Of a stretch of 64,000 bases of DNA, positions 53,922 through 62,321 are shown piece by piece (position 1 is the first letter of the stretch; each line of letters starts with the position of its first letter). The position numbers were made by a program, and so were the translations under genes. The notes under the pieces are model-generated. The model was not told the DNA's origin. It did not search any database and saw only the letters and a program-made list of their open reading frames with translations. Origin of the DNA: Cryobacterium sp. Y29 (GTDB lineage Bacteria; Actinomycetota; Actinomycetes; Actinomycetales; Microbacteriaceae). The stretch covers positions 1 to 64,000 of the forward strand of contig NZ_PJJN01000027.1 of the NCBI RefSeq assembly GCF_002929825.1. The letters are read 5' to 3'.

Positions 53922-55502
53922 GTGACCGAGCTGCTCATTCCACCGCTCGAAACGGATGCGCCACTGCCACCGCGCGCGCCCGGCCGACACCGCTTCGGCG
54001 CGCCACCCTGGCTGCTGGTGCTCGCCGCGCTCTGCGCGGCGACTGCCGCCATACCGCTGGTCTACCTCGTGGCGCGCACGACCGAGGCAGGGCTCACCGA
54101 ATTGCTCGATACCCTGATGCGCCAGCGCGTGCTGCAGCTCACGATCAACACGGTGCTGCTCGCTTCGGCCGTCACCCTGTCGTGCCTCGTGCTCGGCACG
54201 GTCTGCGCGTGGGTTCTCACGCGCATCCGCTTGCCTCTGCAGCGCACGTTATTGCTGGTTTCCGCGCTGCCACTGGCGGTTCCAAGCTACCTGGCCGCTT
54301 ACGGCTGGCTGGTCTGGTTTCCCCACCTCAACGGGTTTTGGGCCAGCTGGTTCGTCATGACCGTGGTCTGCACCCCCTACGTGACGCTGCCGGTCGCGGC
54401 GGCGCTGCGCGGCGCATCCGCAGATTTGGAATCGGTGGCCCGCACCCTCGGTCGTGGCCCGTTTCGCGCGTTCGCGGCCGCGACCTGGCCGCAGATTCGC
54501 CCGGCCGCGATCGCCGGGGCGCTACTGGTATGCCTCTACTCGCTGAGCGATTTCGGGCTCGTCGCGATGCTACGGTTTCAGACGCTCACCTGGGGAATCA
54601 ATGCCGCGTATGGTGCGAGTTTCGACCGCAACCAGGCCGCGCTGCTTGCCCTCGTGCTGGTCGTGCTCGCGCTCGTGGTCGTGGCCGGCGAACGTCGTAG
54701 CCGCCGCCAAGTCTCCAGTGTTCCCGGTCGCAGTACCATGCCGATGCGCTCGCCCGGCCGTATCTGGCCCGTCTATGTCGCGCTGCTCCTCGCCGCGCCG
54801 CTCGCCGGGGTCGTGGTTCCGGTGGTCGGATTGCTCAGTCGCCTGCTCGAGGCTGAAACGCTGCGCGCAATCGACGTGTCGCGTTTGGTCGAGGCGATCG
54901 GCGCGACCCTCGGGCTGGCCCTAACGGCTGCCGTGATCGCGGTGCTCGTGGCACTGCCGATCGCCGCGCTCGCCGCCCGATACCGCGGAAGGCTCGTCGC
55001 GGCAATCGAGGCCGTCGGCTTTCTCGGCCATGCCCTGCCCGGTATCGTCGTGGGCCTCTCCCTCGTGTTCTTCGCGCTCGCTGCGGTTCCGATGTTCTAC
55101 CAAACCTCGCTCGTGCTCGTTTTCGCCTACGTTGTCCTGTTCATGCCGCGCGCCATCGGCAGCGTGCGCAGCGGCATCGCGGCGGTACCGACCAGCCTCG
55201 GCGACGTGTCGCGCATGCTCGGCCTATCACCGTTTCAGGCCTGGTGGCGGGTGACCGCACGCCTCGCCCTGCCGGGCATCGCGATCGGCGCACTGCTCGT
55301 TGCCATCTCAGCCATGAAAGAATTGCCAGCGACGCTGCTGCTGCGGCCGACGGGCATTTCGACGCTCGCGACCGAGCTGTGGAGTCGCACGGCCCTGTTC
55401 GAGTTCGGCGCTGCGGCGCCATACGCGGCGGCGCTCGTGCTCGTGGCGATGGTGCCCGCGGTGCTGCTGTCCGGCATTCGCGGCACGGCAAGGGAGAACT
55501 AG
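53922..55502 (+). CDS. fbpB: Iron(III) ABC importer, two-domain permease
   Basis: A protein of about 526 residues with two sets of six helices, as in FbpB/SfuB. EAA-type loops are present in both halves (LESVARTLGRGPFRAFAAATWP and GDVSRMLGLSPFQAWWRVTARLALP). The GTG at 53922 is preferred because GGGAG lies 6 bases upstream; a GTG at 53874 would add 16 residues. The stop shares one base with the GTG of the ATPase gene. Confidence 0.87.
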   Translation: MTELLIPPLETDAPLPPRAPGRHRFGAPPWLLVLAALCAATAAIPLVYLVARTTEAGLTELLDTLMRQRVLQLTINTVLLASAVTLSCLVLGTVCAWVLTRIRLPLQRTLLLVSALPLAVPSYLAAYGWLVWFPHLNGFWASWFVMTVVCTPYVTLPVAAALRGASADLESVARTLGRGPFRAFAAATWPQIRPAAIAGALLVCLYSLSDFGLVAMLRFQTLTWGINAAYGASFDRNQAALLALVLVVLALVVVAGERRSRRQVSSVPGRSTMPMRSPGRIWPVYVALLLAAPLAGVVVPVVGLLSRLLEAETLRAIDVSRLVEAIGATLGLALTAAVIAVLVALPIAALAARYRGRLVAAIEAVGFLGHALPGIVVGLSLVFFALAAVPMFYQTSLVLVFAYVVLFMPRAIGSVRSGIAAVPTSLGDVSRMLGLSPFQAWWRVTARLALPGIAIGALLVAISAMKELPATLLLRPTGISTLATELWSRTALFEFGAAAPYAAALVLVAMVPAVLLSGIRGTAREN

Positions 55503-56737
55503 TGGGCTGGGTAACGATCGAGGCGCTGAGCGTCTCCTATGGTGACACGCGTGTGCTCGACGACGTCAGCCTGCACATTCCGCGCGGCTCGCTCGTGGCC
55601 GTCCTCGGTCCCAGCGGATGCGGCAAGACCACGCTCCTGCGCGCGGTTGCGGGTCTGTTGCCGGTCGACTCGGGCACGATCACCGTCGGTGGGCGCCTCG
55701 TGACCGGCCCCGGCGTGCTGCGAGCTCCGGAGAAGCGCGGCATGGGCTGGGTTCCGCAAGATGCCTCCCTGTTTCCGCACCTGTCGGTGGGCGAAAACAT
55801 CGGCTTCGGTCTGCCACGCACGAGGCAGAACGACGACCTCTACTGCGAACCCGGCGAGACTTCCGGCGGAGTCGGCGGACTGCTGGCCGGACTCACCCGG
55901 CGTGGTCGCGCCAACCGCGCTCGACCGGTGTCCGTTCTGGCCGGTACAGCGGCGCACGCGAGCCCCCTCACTGCAGTACCGATCAGCCCCGACCGCGGAC
56001 GCCAGACCAGCCGCGCGGCCCGCATCGCGGAGCTCGCTACCCTTGTGGGCCTAGCCGAACTCGTGGATCGCGCCCCCTCGCAGCTCTCCGGTGGCCAGGC
56101 CCAGCGGGTGTCGCTGGCCCGGGCGCTCGCTCCTCGCCCCGACCTCATACTGCTCGACGAACCGTTCGCGGCCCTCGACCCGCTGCTGCGTTCGGCCCTG
56201 CGTACCGAGGTCGCTGCCCTGCTGCGCGGCCAGCACAACACGAGCGTGATCGTGACGCACGACCAGGAAGAGGCGCTCTCCCTTGCCGACTTCGTGGCCG
56301 TGATGCGCGGCGGAAAGATTTTGCAATTCGGCACCCCAGCGGATGTCTATGAGCGCCCGGTCGACCCCTGGGTCGCTGGATTCGTCGGCGACACCGTCGA
56401 ACTCGACGGCCAGTGGAGGGACGGCAAGGTGGAGTGCGCCCTCGGCGCTCTCCCGGCGGACTGGATGGGCGCGGCATCCGCCCCCGCCGACGGAACGCCG
56501 GTGCTCGTGCTGCTTCGCCCGGAATGGCTGACCCTGGCTCTGCCATCGACCGAGCGACAAACGGGTGCCGTCACCACGGCCATCGCCTACGCCGGCCACG
56601 ACGCCCTGGTGAGCTTCGCCCTCCCGGCAGGCCTCACCGTGCGAGCCCGAGTGGCGGCCCCCGACCTGCCCCGCATCGGCGACCGGCTAACCCTCGGGGT
56701 GCGCCAGAATGCTCTCGCCTACCCGCTGGGCGCGTGA
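55502..56737 (+). CDS. fbpC: Iron(III) ABC importer ATPase with an unusual insertion
   Basis: A 411-residue ATPase of the FbpC type. Walker A GPSGCGKTT, Q-loop VPQDASLFPHL, signature LSGGQAQRVSLARAL, Walker B LILLDEPFAALD and the C-terminal regulatory domain are all there. Between Q-loop and signature, at residues about 104-175, lies an extra stretch of about 70 residues rich in Gly, Arg and Pro, absent in ordinary FbpC (about 350 residues). The GTG start overlaps the permease stop by one base; the upstream frame to 55244 is inside the permease gene. Confidence 0.85.
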   Translation: MGWVTIEALSVSYGDTRVLDDVSLHIPRGSLVAVLGPSGCGKTTLLRAVAGLLPVDSGTITVGGRLVTGPGVLRAPEKRGMGWVPQDASLFPHLSVGENIGFGLPRTRQNDDLYCEPGETSGGVGGLLAGLTRRGRANRARPVSVLAGTAAHASPLTAVPISPDRGRQTSRAARIAELATLVGLAELVDRAPSQLSGGQAQRVSLARALAPRPDLILLDEPFAALDPLLRSALRTEVAALLRGQHNTSVIVTHDQEEALSLADFVAVMRGGKILQFGTPADVYERPVDPWVAGFVGDTVELDGQWRDGKVECALGALPADWMGAASAPADGTPVLVLLRPEWLTLALPSTERQTGAVTTAIAYAGHDALVSFALPAGLTVRARVAAPDLPRIGDRLTLGVRQNALAYPLGA

Positions 56738-56980
56738 TTTGGCCGCGGTCCCGAGTTCCTACCGGCAGGTCTGAAAGCCTCTCACTTGCCGCACTGCTGC
56801 ATCCGCTGACCCGTGCGGCAGTCAGTCCGCTAAATTACTCTTTGCGCGAGTTGCATGACGTTAGCTCACGCATGTGCCACCCTTAGGACTGGTGAGAGCT
56901 CCGGGCCGTGCGCACGGAGCCCGCTCGAAACTAGGCGCAAGCGCGCATAAAACGGTCGAAGCCAAGCCAATGGAGGCTAA

Positions 56981-58432
56981 ATGAACGAGCGCAATTCCAA
57001 TTCGGTCATGAGGCGCAAACCCATTACCGACATCGGCGACGAGACCGCCAAGAACGGTCTCTTCAAGAGCCTCGGACTCTGGCAGCTCACCGCGATCGGC
57101 GTCGGCGGCATCATCGGAATCGGTATTTTCACTCTCGCTGGACTCGTTGCAAACGGCGGTCCCGACGGCGAAGGCGCCGGTCCGGCCGTGCTCATCTCAT
57201 TTCTCATCGCCGGACTCGCGAGCGCGGCCGCCGCCCTCAGCTACGCAGAGTTCGCCGGGATGATCCCCCGCGCGGGCTCGGCGTACACCTACGGTTATGT
57301 CGCCCTCGGTGAGATTATTGGCTGGTTCATCGGCTGGGACCTGCTGCTGGAGTACATCGCGATCGTCGCCGTTGTCGCGATCGGCATCTCGGGGTACTTC
57401 ACCGAGTTCATGAGCGGCATCGGCATCGACGTTCCGACCTGGATGCAGGGCACCCCCGACACTCTCGACGGTGGCCTGATCAACCTGCCCGCCATCGTGG
57501 TCTGCGTGCTCGTGACCTTCATCCTCAGCCGCGGAACGCAGACCTTCGGCCGCTTTGAGCTCGTCGCCGTCGGGCTCAAGGTGTTGCTGATCCTTGCAAT
57601 CATCGTTCTTGGATTCTTTTACATCAACACCCAGAACTACGTTCCATTCGTGCCGAATGGGTTCGGCGCGGTCTTCACCGGCGCGGCCACGGTCTTCTTC
57701 GCCGTCTTTGGTTATGACGCTATGAGCACCGCCGCCGAAGAGGCCAAAGATGGCAAGAAACACATGCCGAAGGCGATTTTGCTCTCGCTCGCCATCGCCA
57801 TGGTGCTCTACGTGCTGGCCACTCTCGTGCTCACCGGCATGCAGAATTGGCAGGATATCGACCCGACCGCCGCCTTCGCCGTCGCATTCCAGTCCGTCGG
57901 GCTTCCGATCGTCGCGACCGTGCTCTCGGCCTTCGCCGTTATCTCGATCCTCACCGTTATGCTGACCTTCCTCCTCGGCGTCAGCCGGGTCTGGTTCTCG
58001 ATGAGCCGCGACGGTCTGCTTCCCAAGTGGTTCTCCGGCACCGACCGGAGGGGAACTCCCGCCCGGGTCACATGGATTGCCGGCCTTGCCGCGGCGCTAC
58101 TGGCCGGGGTCTTCCCGATCCGGCTGATTGCCGACCTCACCAATATCGGAATCCTCGCCGCCTTCGTCGTGGTGTGCGTCGCCGTGATTGTGTTGCGACG
58201 CACCCGCCCCGATGTTCCCCGCACCTTCAAGCTGCCCTTCATGCCCTGGGTGCCCGTGTTCGGGGTGCTGTCTTCTGCCTTTCTCATCACGCAGCTGCAC
58301 TGGGAGACCTGGCTGCGTTTCGGCATCTGGCTCGTCATCGGCCTGGTCATCTACTTCTTCTATGGTCGTCGCAACTCCATCATGAACCCGAAAAGCCCCC
58401 GCTACATCGAGCATCCGGTCGATCCGCACTAG
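56981..58432 (+). CDS. APC-family amino acid permease (CAT type)
   Basis: A 483-residue transporter with 12 helices. The motif LTAIGVGGIIGIGIFTLAG in helix 1 is the amine-binding segment of the APC superfamily; GYDAMSTAAEEAKDGKKHMPKA in the middle is typical of cationic amino acid transporters (YfnA/CAT). It probably brings a basic or branched amino acid into the cell with protons. GGAGG is four bases before the ATG. The 240 bases upstream hold no gene. Confidence 0.86.
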   Translation: MNERNSNSVMRRKPITDIGDETAKNGLFKSLGLWQLTAIGVGGIIGIGIFTLAGLVANGGPDGEGAGPAVLISFLIAGLASAAAALSYAEFAGMIPRAGSAYTYGYVALGEIIGWFIGWDLLLEYIAIVAVVAIGISGYFTEFMSGIGIDVPTWMQGTPDTLDGGLINLPAIVVCVLVTFILSRGTQTFGRFELVAVGLKVLLILAIIVLGFFYINTQNYVPFVPNGFGAVFTGAATVFFAVFGYDAMSTAAEEAKDGKKHMPKAILLSLAIAMVLYVLATLVLTGMQNWQDIDPTAAFAVAFQSVGLPIVATVLSAFAVISILTVMLTFLLGVSRVWFSMSRDGLLPKWFSGTDRRGTPARVTWIAGLAAALLAGVFPIRLIADLTNIGILAAFVVVCVAVIVLRRTRPDVPRTFKLPFMPWVPVFGVLSSAFLITQLHWETWLRFGIWLVIGLVIYFFYGRRNSIMNPKSPRYIEHPVDPH

Positions 58433-58488
58433 TGCCGTTCAGGCAGTGGATGCCGGTGCGCGGCCTGTCCTGCATCTGCGGCGCGAAG

Positions 58489-59811
58489 TCAGCGCGCGCC
58501 GACGATCATCCAGGCCAAACTGCGGGCGCGCACGCTCAGCGTCAGCGCGCGGGCGCCGAGGTAGCCGAGGGCGAACGCCGCCATGAGCAGTGCGAGACCA
58601 ACGGGGCCCGCCGGAGCAAAGACCAACACGGCAGCGGCCAGCGGCACAAAGGCTGCGAAGTTGAGCAGCCCGGTCAGGGCCAGGTAGCGAGCGTCGCCCG
58701 CGCCGATGAGCACGCCGTCGAGGACGAACACCACCGCGCCGAGGGGGACGGATGCCCCCAGCACGATCACCGTCAGCGGCAGCAGTGAGGTCACCGCGTC
58801 AGAGTTCGTGAACGCTTGCCCGAGCACGCCGCTCGTGCCGATCACGACCACGGCGAGCACGAGGCCGGCCAGTACGCCCCACTCCAGGCAGCGGCGCAGC
58901 ACGGCGCGCACGTGCGCCACGTCTCCGGCACCGAGGCCGCGACCGACGAGAGCCTGGGCGGCGATCGCGAGGGCGTCGAGGGCAAAGGCGAGCGTCGCGA
59001 ACAGGGTCATGGCAATCTGAAAGGCCGCGAGTTCGGGGGAGCCGAGCTGGGCTGCCACGAACACGGCGAGGAGCATGGCAGCGCGCAGGCTGAGCGTGCG
59101 CACAAACAGCCAGCCGCCGCTGCGGGCGCCGAGTAGTAATCCGGCTCGGTGCGGGCGCAGCGGAGCGCTCTGGCGCCTGGCATGTATGGCGACCACCACG
59201 AGGTAGACCAGGGCCATGCCCCACTGCGCCACGACCGTGCCGACGGCCGATCCGGCAATGCCCCAGCCGAGCAGGTAGATGAAGACATAGTTGAGCGCAA
59301 TGTTCGCGCCGAAGCCGATTCCGGCGACGTAGAGCGGGGTACGGGTGTCTTGCAGGCCGCGCAGCAGTCCGGTGGCGGCGAACACCAGCAGCATGGCGGG
59401 CAGGCCGAGCATTGAGATGCTGAGGTAGGTGGCGGCATCCGCTGTCACGGCCGGTTCGGCGCCGAACGCGCCGACGAGCACCGGGACGGCGAGCAGGCCG
59501 CCGGCCGCGAGAACGATTCCGAGGCCGACGGCGAGCCAGAGCCCGTCAATGCCGACGGAGACTGCCTTGCGCGTATCGCCGGCGCCGAGCCGGCGGGCTA
59601 CTGCCGGGGTGGTGCTGTAGGCGAGGAACACCATGAGGCCGATGATGGTTTGCAGCACTGCGCTCGCCAGGCCGAGTCCGGCCAGAGGGGTGGTGCCGAG
59701 GTGGCCGACCATGGCCGAATCCGCCAGCAGAAACAGCGGTTCGGCCATGAGGGCGCCGAGCGCGGGCACGGCAAGCCGCAGAATGTCGCGGTCGATGGGC
59801 TGTGTGCGCAA
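58489..59811 (-). CDS. MATE-family efflux protein (DinF type)
   Basis: A 440-residue exporter with 12 helices in two similar halves: RLAVPALGALMAEPLFLLAD and AMVGHLGTTPLAGLGLAS in the first, and LAAFQIAMTLFATLAFALD with AIAAQALVGRGLGAGD in the second. Such proteins expel drugs or toxic compounds with Na+ or H+. The start codon is TTG at 59811 without ribosome site; a stop closes the frame 8 codons further upstream, so the start must be here or very close. Confidence 0.83.
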   Translation of the reverse strand: MRTQPIDRDILRLAVPALGALMAEPLFLLADSAMVGHLGTTPLAGLGLASAVLQTIIGLMVFLAYSTTPAVARRLGAGDTRKAVSVGIDGLWLAVGLGIVLAAGGLLAVPVLVGAFGAEPAVTADAATYLSISMLGLPAMLLVFAATGLLRGLQDTRTPLYVAGIGFGANIALNYVFIYLLGWGIAGSAVGTVVAQWGMALVYLVVVAIHARRQSAPLRPHRAGLLLGARSGGWLFVRTLSLRAAMLLAVFVAAQLGSPELAAFQIAMTLFATLAFALDALAIAAQALVGRGLGAGDVAHVRAVLRRCLEWGVLAGLVLAVVVIGTSGVLGQAFTNSDAVTSLLPLTVIVLGASVPLGAVVFVLDGVLIGAGDARYLALTGLLNFAAFVPLAAAVLVFAPAGPVGLALLMAAFALGYLGARALTLSVRARSLAWMIVGAR

Positions 59812-60053
59812 AATATTGATGGTTTGACTCTACGGGGGGCCGCTGGTCAGTTTTGAGCCGTGCTGCTGCCTGACTTATTCAGCGTTGCGTTGAGCCGGAG
59901 ACTGGCAGCGTTCCTGTGCGTTCGCGCCGATTCCGGGAGTTGGTGGATTTGGGGGTGTTGAATCCGGAGAATCGGTGGCGGTACCTCGGAGATGCCGCCT
60001 AACCAGCAGGTGCCGGCCATGAGGTTTCTGTTCATTGTGAGTAGGGTTTCATT

Positions 60054-61025
60054 ATGTACCGCATCAGAATTGTCAGCGCGTTCGTCGGTCGTTGGTTTGC
60101 CGTTATTGTTTTGGCTGCGGGGGCGTTGGCGCTTGCTGTCCCCGACGCATTTTCAGGCCTGACCGTGGCGATCCCGTGGTTACTGGCCGTGATCATGCTG
60201 GGAATGGGTATGACGCTGCGTCCCGTTGACTTCGCGATTATTGCCAGGCGGCCGTGGGCGCTTCTGCTCGGCGTTGCGGTCCAGTTTTTTGTGATGCCGT
60301 TGCTGGGCTTTGGGATTGCCGTCGCGCTCGGGCTTTCGCCGATGCTGACGGCCGGCATGATCTTGGTCGGTTCGGTGCCTGGAGGTACAGCGTCCAACGT
60401 GATGGTTTACCTCTCTAAGGGCGATACCGCGTTGTCTGTGGCGATGACATCCGTTTCGACGTTGTTGGCGCCTGTGCTGACGCCGTTGCTGGTCTTGGTG
60501 CTCGTGGGAGAGTCCTTGCCCGTTAATGCTGGCGCCTTGTTCGTGTCGATTGTGCAGATCGTGCTGGTTCCGGTGGTGCTCGGGCTCGTGCTGCGCATGA
60601 TCGTGCCGCGCCTAGTGGAGCGTTTCCTCGATGTTTTGCCGCTGCTGTCGGTGGCCGGCATCACCGTCGTGGTTGCGGCCGTCATCGCCGCGAGTGCCTC
60701 TACGCTGTTATCGATTGGCGTGCTTGTGGTCGTCGCCGTGATCTTGCACAACTCCCTCGGGCTGACGCTGGGGTATTACATCGGGCGCCTGTTCGGGCTT
60801 CCCGTCGCTAGTCGCCGAGCTCTCAGCTTTGAGGTGGGCATGCAGAACTCCGGCCTGGCCGCCGCCCTGGCCGTGGCGCATTTCAACCCGGTGGCTGCGC
60901 TGCCAGCGGCGATTTTCTCGGTCTGGCACAACGTATCGGGTTCTGTGCTCGCCGGCTATTGGGCGCGCAAAGATCTACCGTCCGATGAGGTTTCCGAATC
61001 TGTGCCGGTCACCACCCGGGGCTGA
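60054..61025 (+). CDS. Bile acid:sodium symporter family (BASS) transporter
   Basis: A 323-residue protein with about ten helices. Family motifs are AVIMLGMGMTLRPVDFAI, LVGSVPGGTASNVMVYLSKGD and ALSFEVGMQNSGLAAALA. Bacterial members (ASBT/YocS, PanS) carry organic acids, pantoate or other anions with sodium. The substrate is not readable. The 230 bases upstream contain nothing recognisable. It lies next to a TetR gene of opposite direction (convergent, 47 bases). Confidence 0.85.
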   Translation: MYRIRIVSAFVGRWFAVIVLAAGALALAVPDAFSGLTVAIPWLLAVIMLGMGMTLRPVDFAIIARRPWALLLGVAVQFFVMPLLGFGIAVALGLSPMLTAGMILVGSVPGGTASNVMVYLSKGDTALSVAMTSVSTLLAPVLTPLLVLVLVGESLPVNAGALFVSIVQIVLVPVVLGLVLRMIVPRLVERFLDVLPLLSVAGITVVVAAVIAASASTLLSIGVLVVVAVILHNSLGLTLGYYIGRLFGLPVASRRALSFEVGMQNSGLAAALAVAHFNPVAALPAAIFSVWHNVSGSVLAGYWARKDLPSDEVSESVPVTTRG

Positions 61026-61072
61026 TCTGACCGGTAGTCAGAATGCAGTGACCACGCGCTGACCACTCCCGG

Positions 61073-61702
61073 CTAACGGGCAGCTGTGTCACGTTTCGTT
61101 AGTTCTCCTCTGGTGGCGGGCGGGTGCGTTTCCTCCAGTTTGTGAGCGTCGACGAGTTCTTGTGCCATGGTGCTTGCTTCGCGAACGAGAGCAGCGTCGC
61201 GGCCGACTTTCGCTTCGGTGATGGCCGCGTCGTAGAGCAAGACCAGGCGGGATACTGCCGTGGAAGTAGTGTCTGCACCGAGGAGGCTGGCCAGGTGTGT
61301 GCGAACGACGGCGCGGTAGTCTTGCGCGACCGTGCGTACTGCCGCGCATTCCGGCAGTTCAATCACGGCGTTGGTGAATGGGCAGCCGTGGAACGTGTTC
61401 AATTCGACTGAGCGGGCGAGGGCCTCGAATAGAGCGGCGATCCGCTGCCAGCGTGGCGAGAGCGGGTTGTCCAGTGCGTGGGCGTTTCGGATCCAGCCGT
61501 CTAGTTCCTGCTCCAGGTAAGCCACGACGAGAGCTTCTTTGTTAGCGAAGTTGTTATAGAGGCTGGCTTTGGCGACGCCCGCGTTACGCACGACGAGGTC
61601 GATTCCCGTTGCATTGATGCCGTGTTCGTGGAACAGGCGGCCCGCGGAAGCGAGTAGGCGCTCTTTGGCGCTCACTATCGGGGTGATGGTCGACGAATGC
61701 AT
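61073..61702 (-). CDS. TetR-family repressor
   Basis: A 209-residue regulator with the HTH near residues 12-60 (AKERLLASAGRLFHEHGINA, then NAGVAKASLYNNFANKEALV), of the AcrR-like group with a C-terminal TetR_C domain. It is divergent from a DsrE-like gene, and two palindromic sites lie in the 71-base gap. It probably represses itself and that gene. The inducer is unknown. Confidence 0.85.
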   Translation of the reverse strand: MHSSTITPIVSAKERLLASAGRLFHEHGINATGIDLVVRNAGVAKASLYNNFANKEALVVAYLEQELDGWIRNAHALDNPLSPRWQRIAALFEALARSVELNTFHGCPFTNAVIELPECAAVRTVAQDYRAVVRTHLASLLGADTTSTAVSRLVLLYDAAITEAKVGRDAALVREASTMAQELVDAHKLEETHPPATRGELTKRDTAAR

Positions 61703-61715
61703 ACTGTGATATTAC

Positions 61716-61755
61716 CAGACCGATCGGTATAGTTAGGGGTGGCCAGATCGGTCTA
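61716..61755. promoter_or_regulatory. Two operators for the divergent TetR regulator
   Basis: Site 1 (61716-61731) contains the perfect palindrome ACCGATCGGT flanked by AG and AT. Site 2 (61740-61755) keeps one intact half, ATCGGTCTA, and a weak other half. Both fit a pattern TAGACCGATCGGTCTA (14 and 13 of 16 bases). The centres are 24 bases apart, and the second ends just before the ribosome site of the DsrE-like gene. Confidence 0.7.
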
Positions 61756-61773
61756 ACTAGGAGGTAAATATTC

Positions 61774-62130
61774 ATGTCTGAATCTAAGATCGCCGTCGTT
61801 ATTTATGAGCCCATTGGCTCCGACACCTCACGCGTCTATCGCGGTCTCAAAACCGCCCTCGAATTCAAGGATGCTGGCGATGACGTTGTCGTCGTTTTCG
61901 ATGGATCGGGTGTCGAATCCCTCGCCGCCATCTCAGACCCTAAGCACAAGATGAACCCTCTCGCCGTCGCCCTGCACGACAACATCCGGGGCGCCTGCGC
62001 ATTCTGCGTCGCATCCCACGGGGTTACCGAAGCTGTCGAGTCCGGCGGGTGGCCGCTACTTGCGGAGTACAAAGGCGAAGCGAGTATCCGTTCTCTCGTT
62101 GTCGAGGGCTATCAAATCCTCAACTTCTAA
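61774..62130 (+). CDS. DsrE-family protein
   Basis: A 118-residue protein with the DsrE/DsrF fold: KIAVVIYEPIGSDTSRVYRGLKTALEFKDAGDDVVVVFDGSGVE. A CAFC pair is found at about residue 70 (GACAFCVASHGV), which may handle sulfur or redox chemistry. The ribosome site AGGAGGT is perfect. Under the divergent TetR repressor it probably belongs to a stress response to a reactive compound. A short monooxygenase-like remnant follows. Confidence 0.78.
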   Translation: MSESKIAVVIYEPIGSDTSRVYRGLKTALEFKDAGDDVVVVFDGSGVESLAAISDPKHKMNPLAVALHDNIRGACAFCVASHGVTEAVESGGWPLLAEYKGEASIRSLVVEGYQILNF

Positions 62131-62172
62131 ACACCACGTCCGCCCCGTTCCCTTGCATGAATTGGAGTTTTC

Positions 62173-62268
62173 ATGGCCCTGGCAGTTCTTCGTGACCTTC
62201 GCTTGAAACCGGAAGCCGTTCTCGGTGCGCCGGCCATGCTGCGCGGTCGACGCGGAAGTAGCGGGTGA
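62173..62268 (+). pseudogene. Remnant of an antibiotic-biosynthesis-monooxygenase-like gene
   Basis: A 31-codon frame with a good ribosome site (TTGGAG) starts MALAVLRDLRLKPEAVLGAP, like the first strand and helix of small ABM-domain proteins of about 100 residues, then changes into GRRGSSG and stops. The rest is missing up to the next gene, so a deletion is likely. Such proteins are often found beside TetR/DsrE pairs. The assignment rests on a short similarity. Confidence 0.4.
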
Positions 62269-62321
62269 AGTCAGTGCCGATTCGGTCAGAGGAATCAACT
62301 GGAGGCTTATTCTGTATGGAA

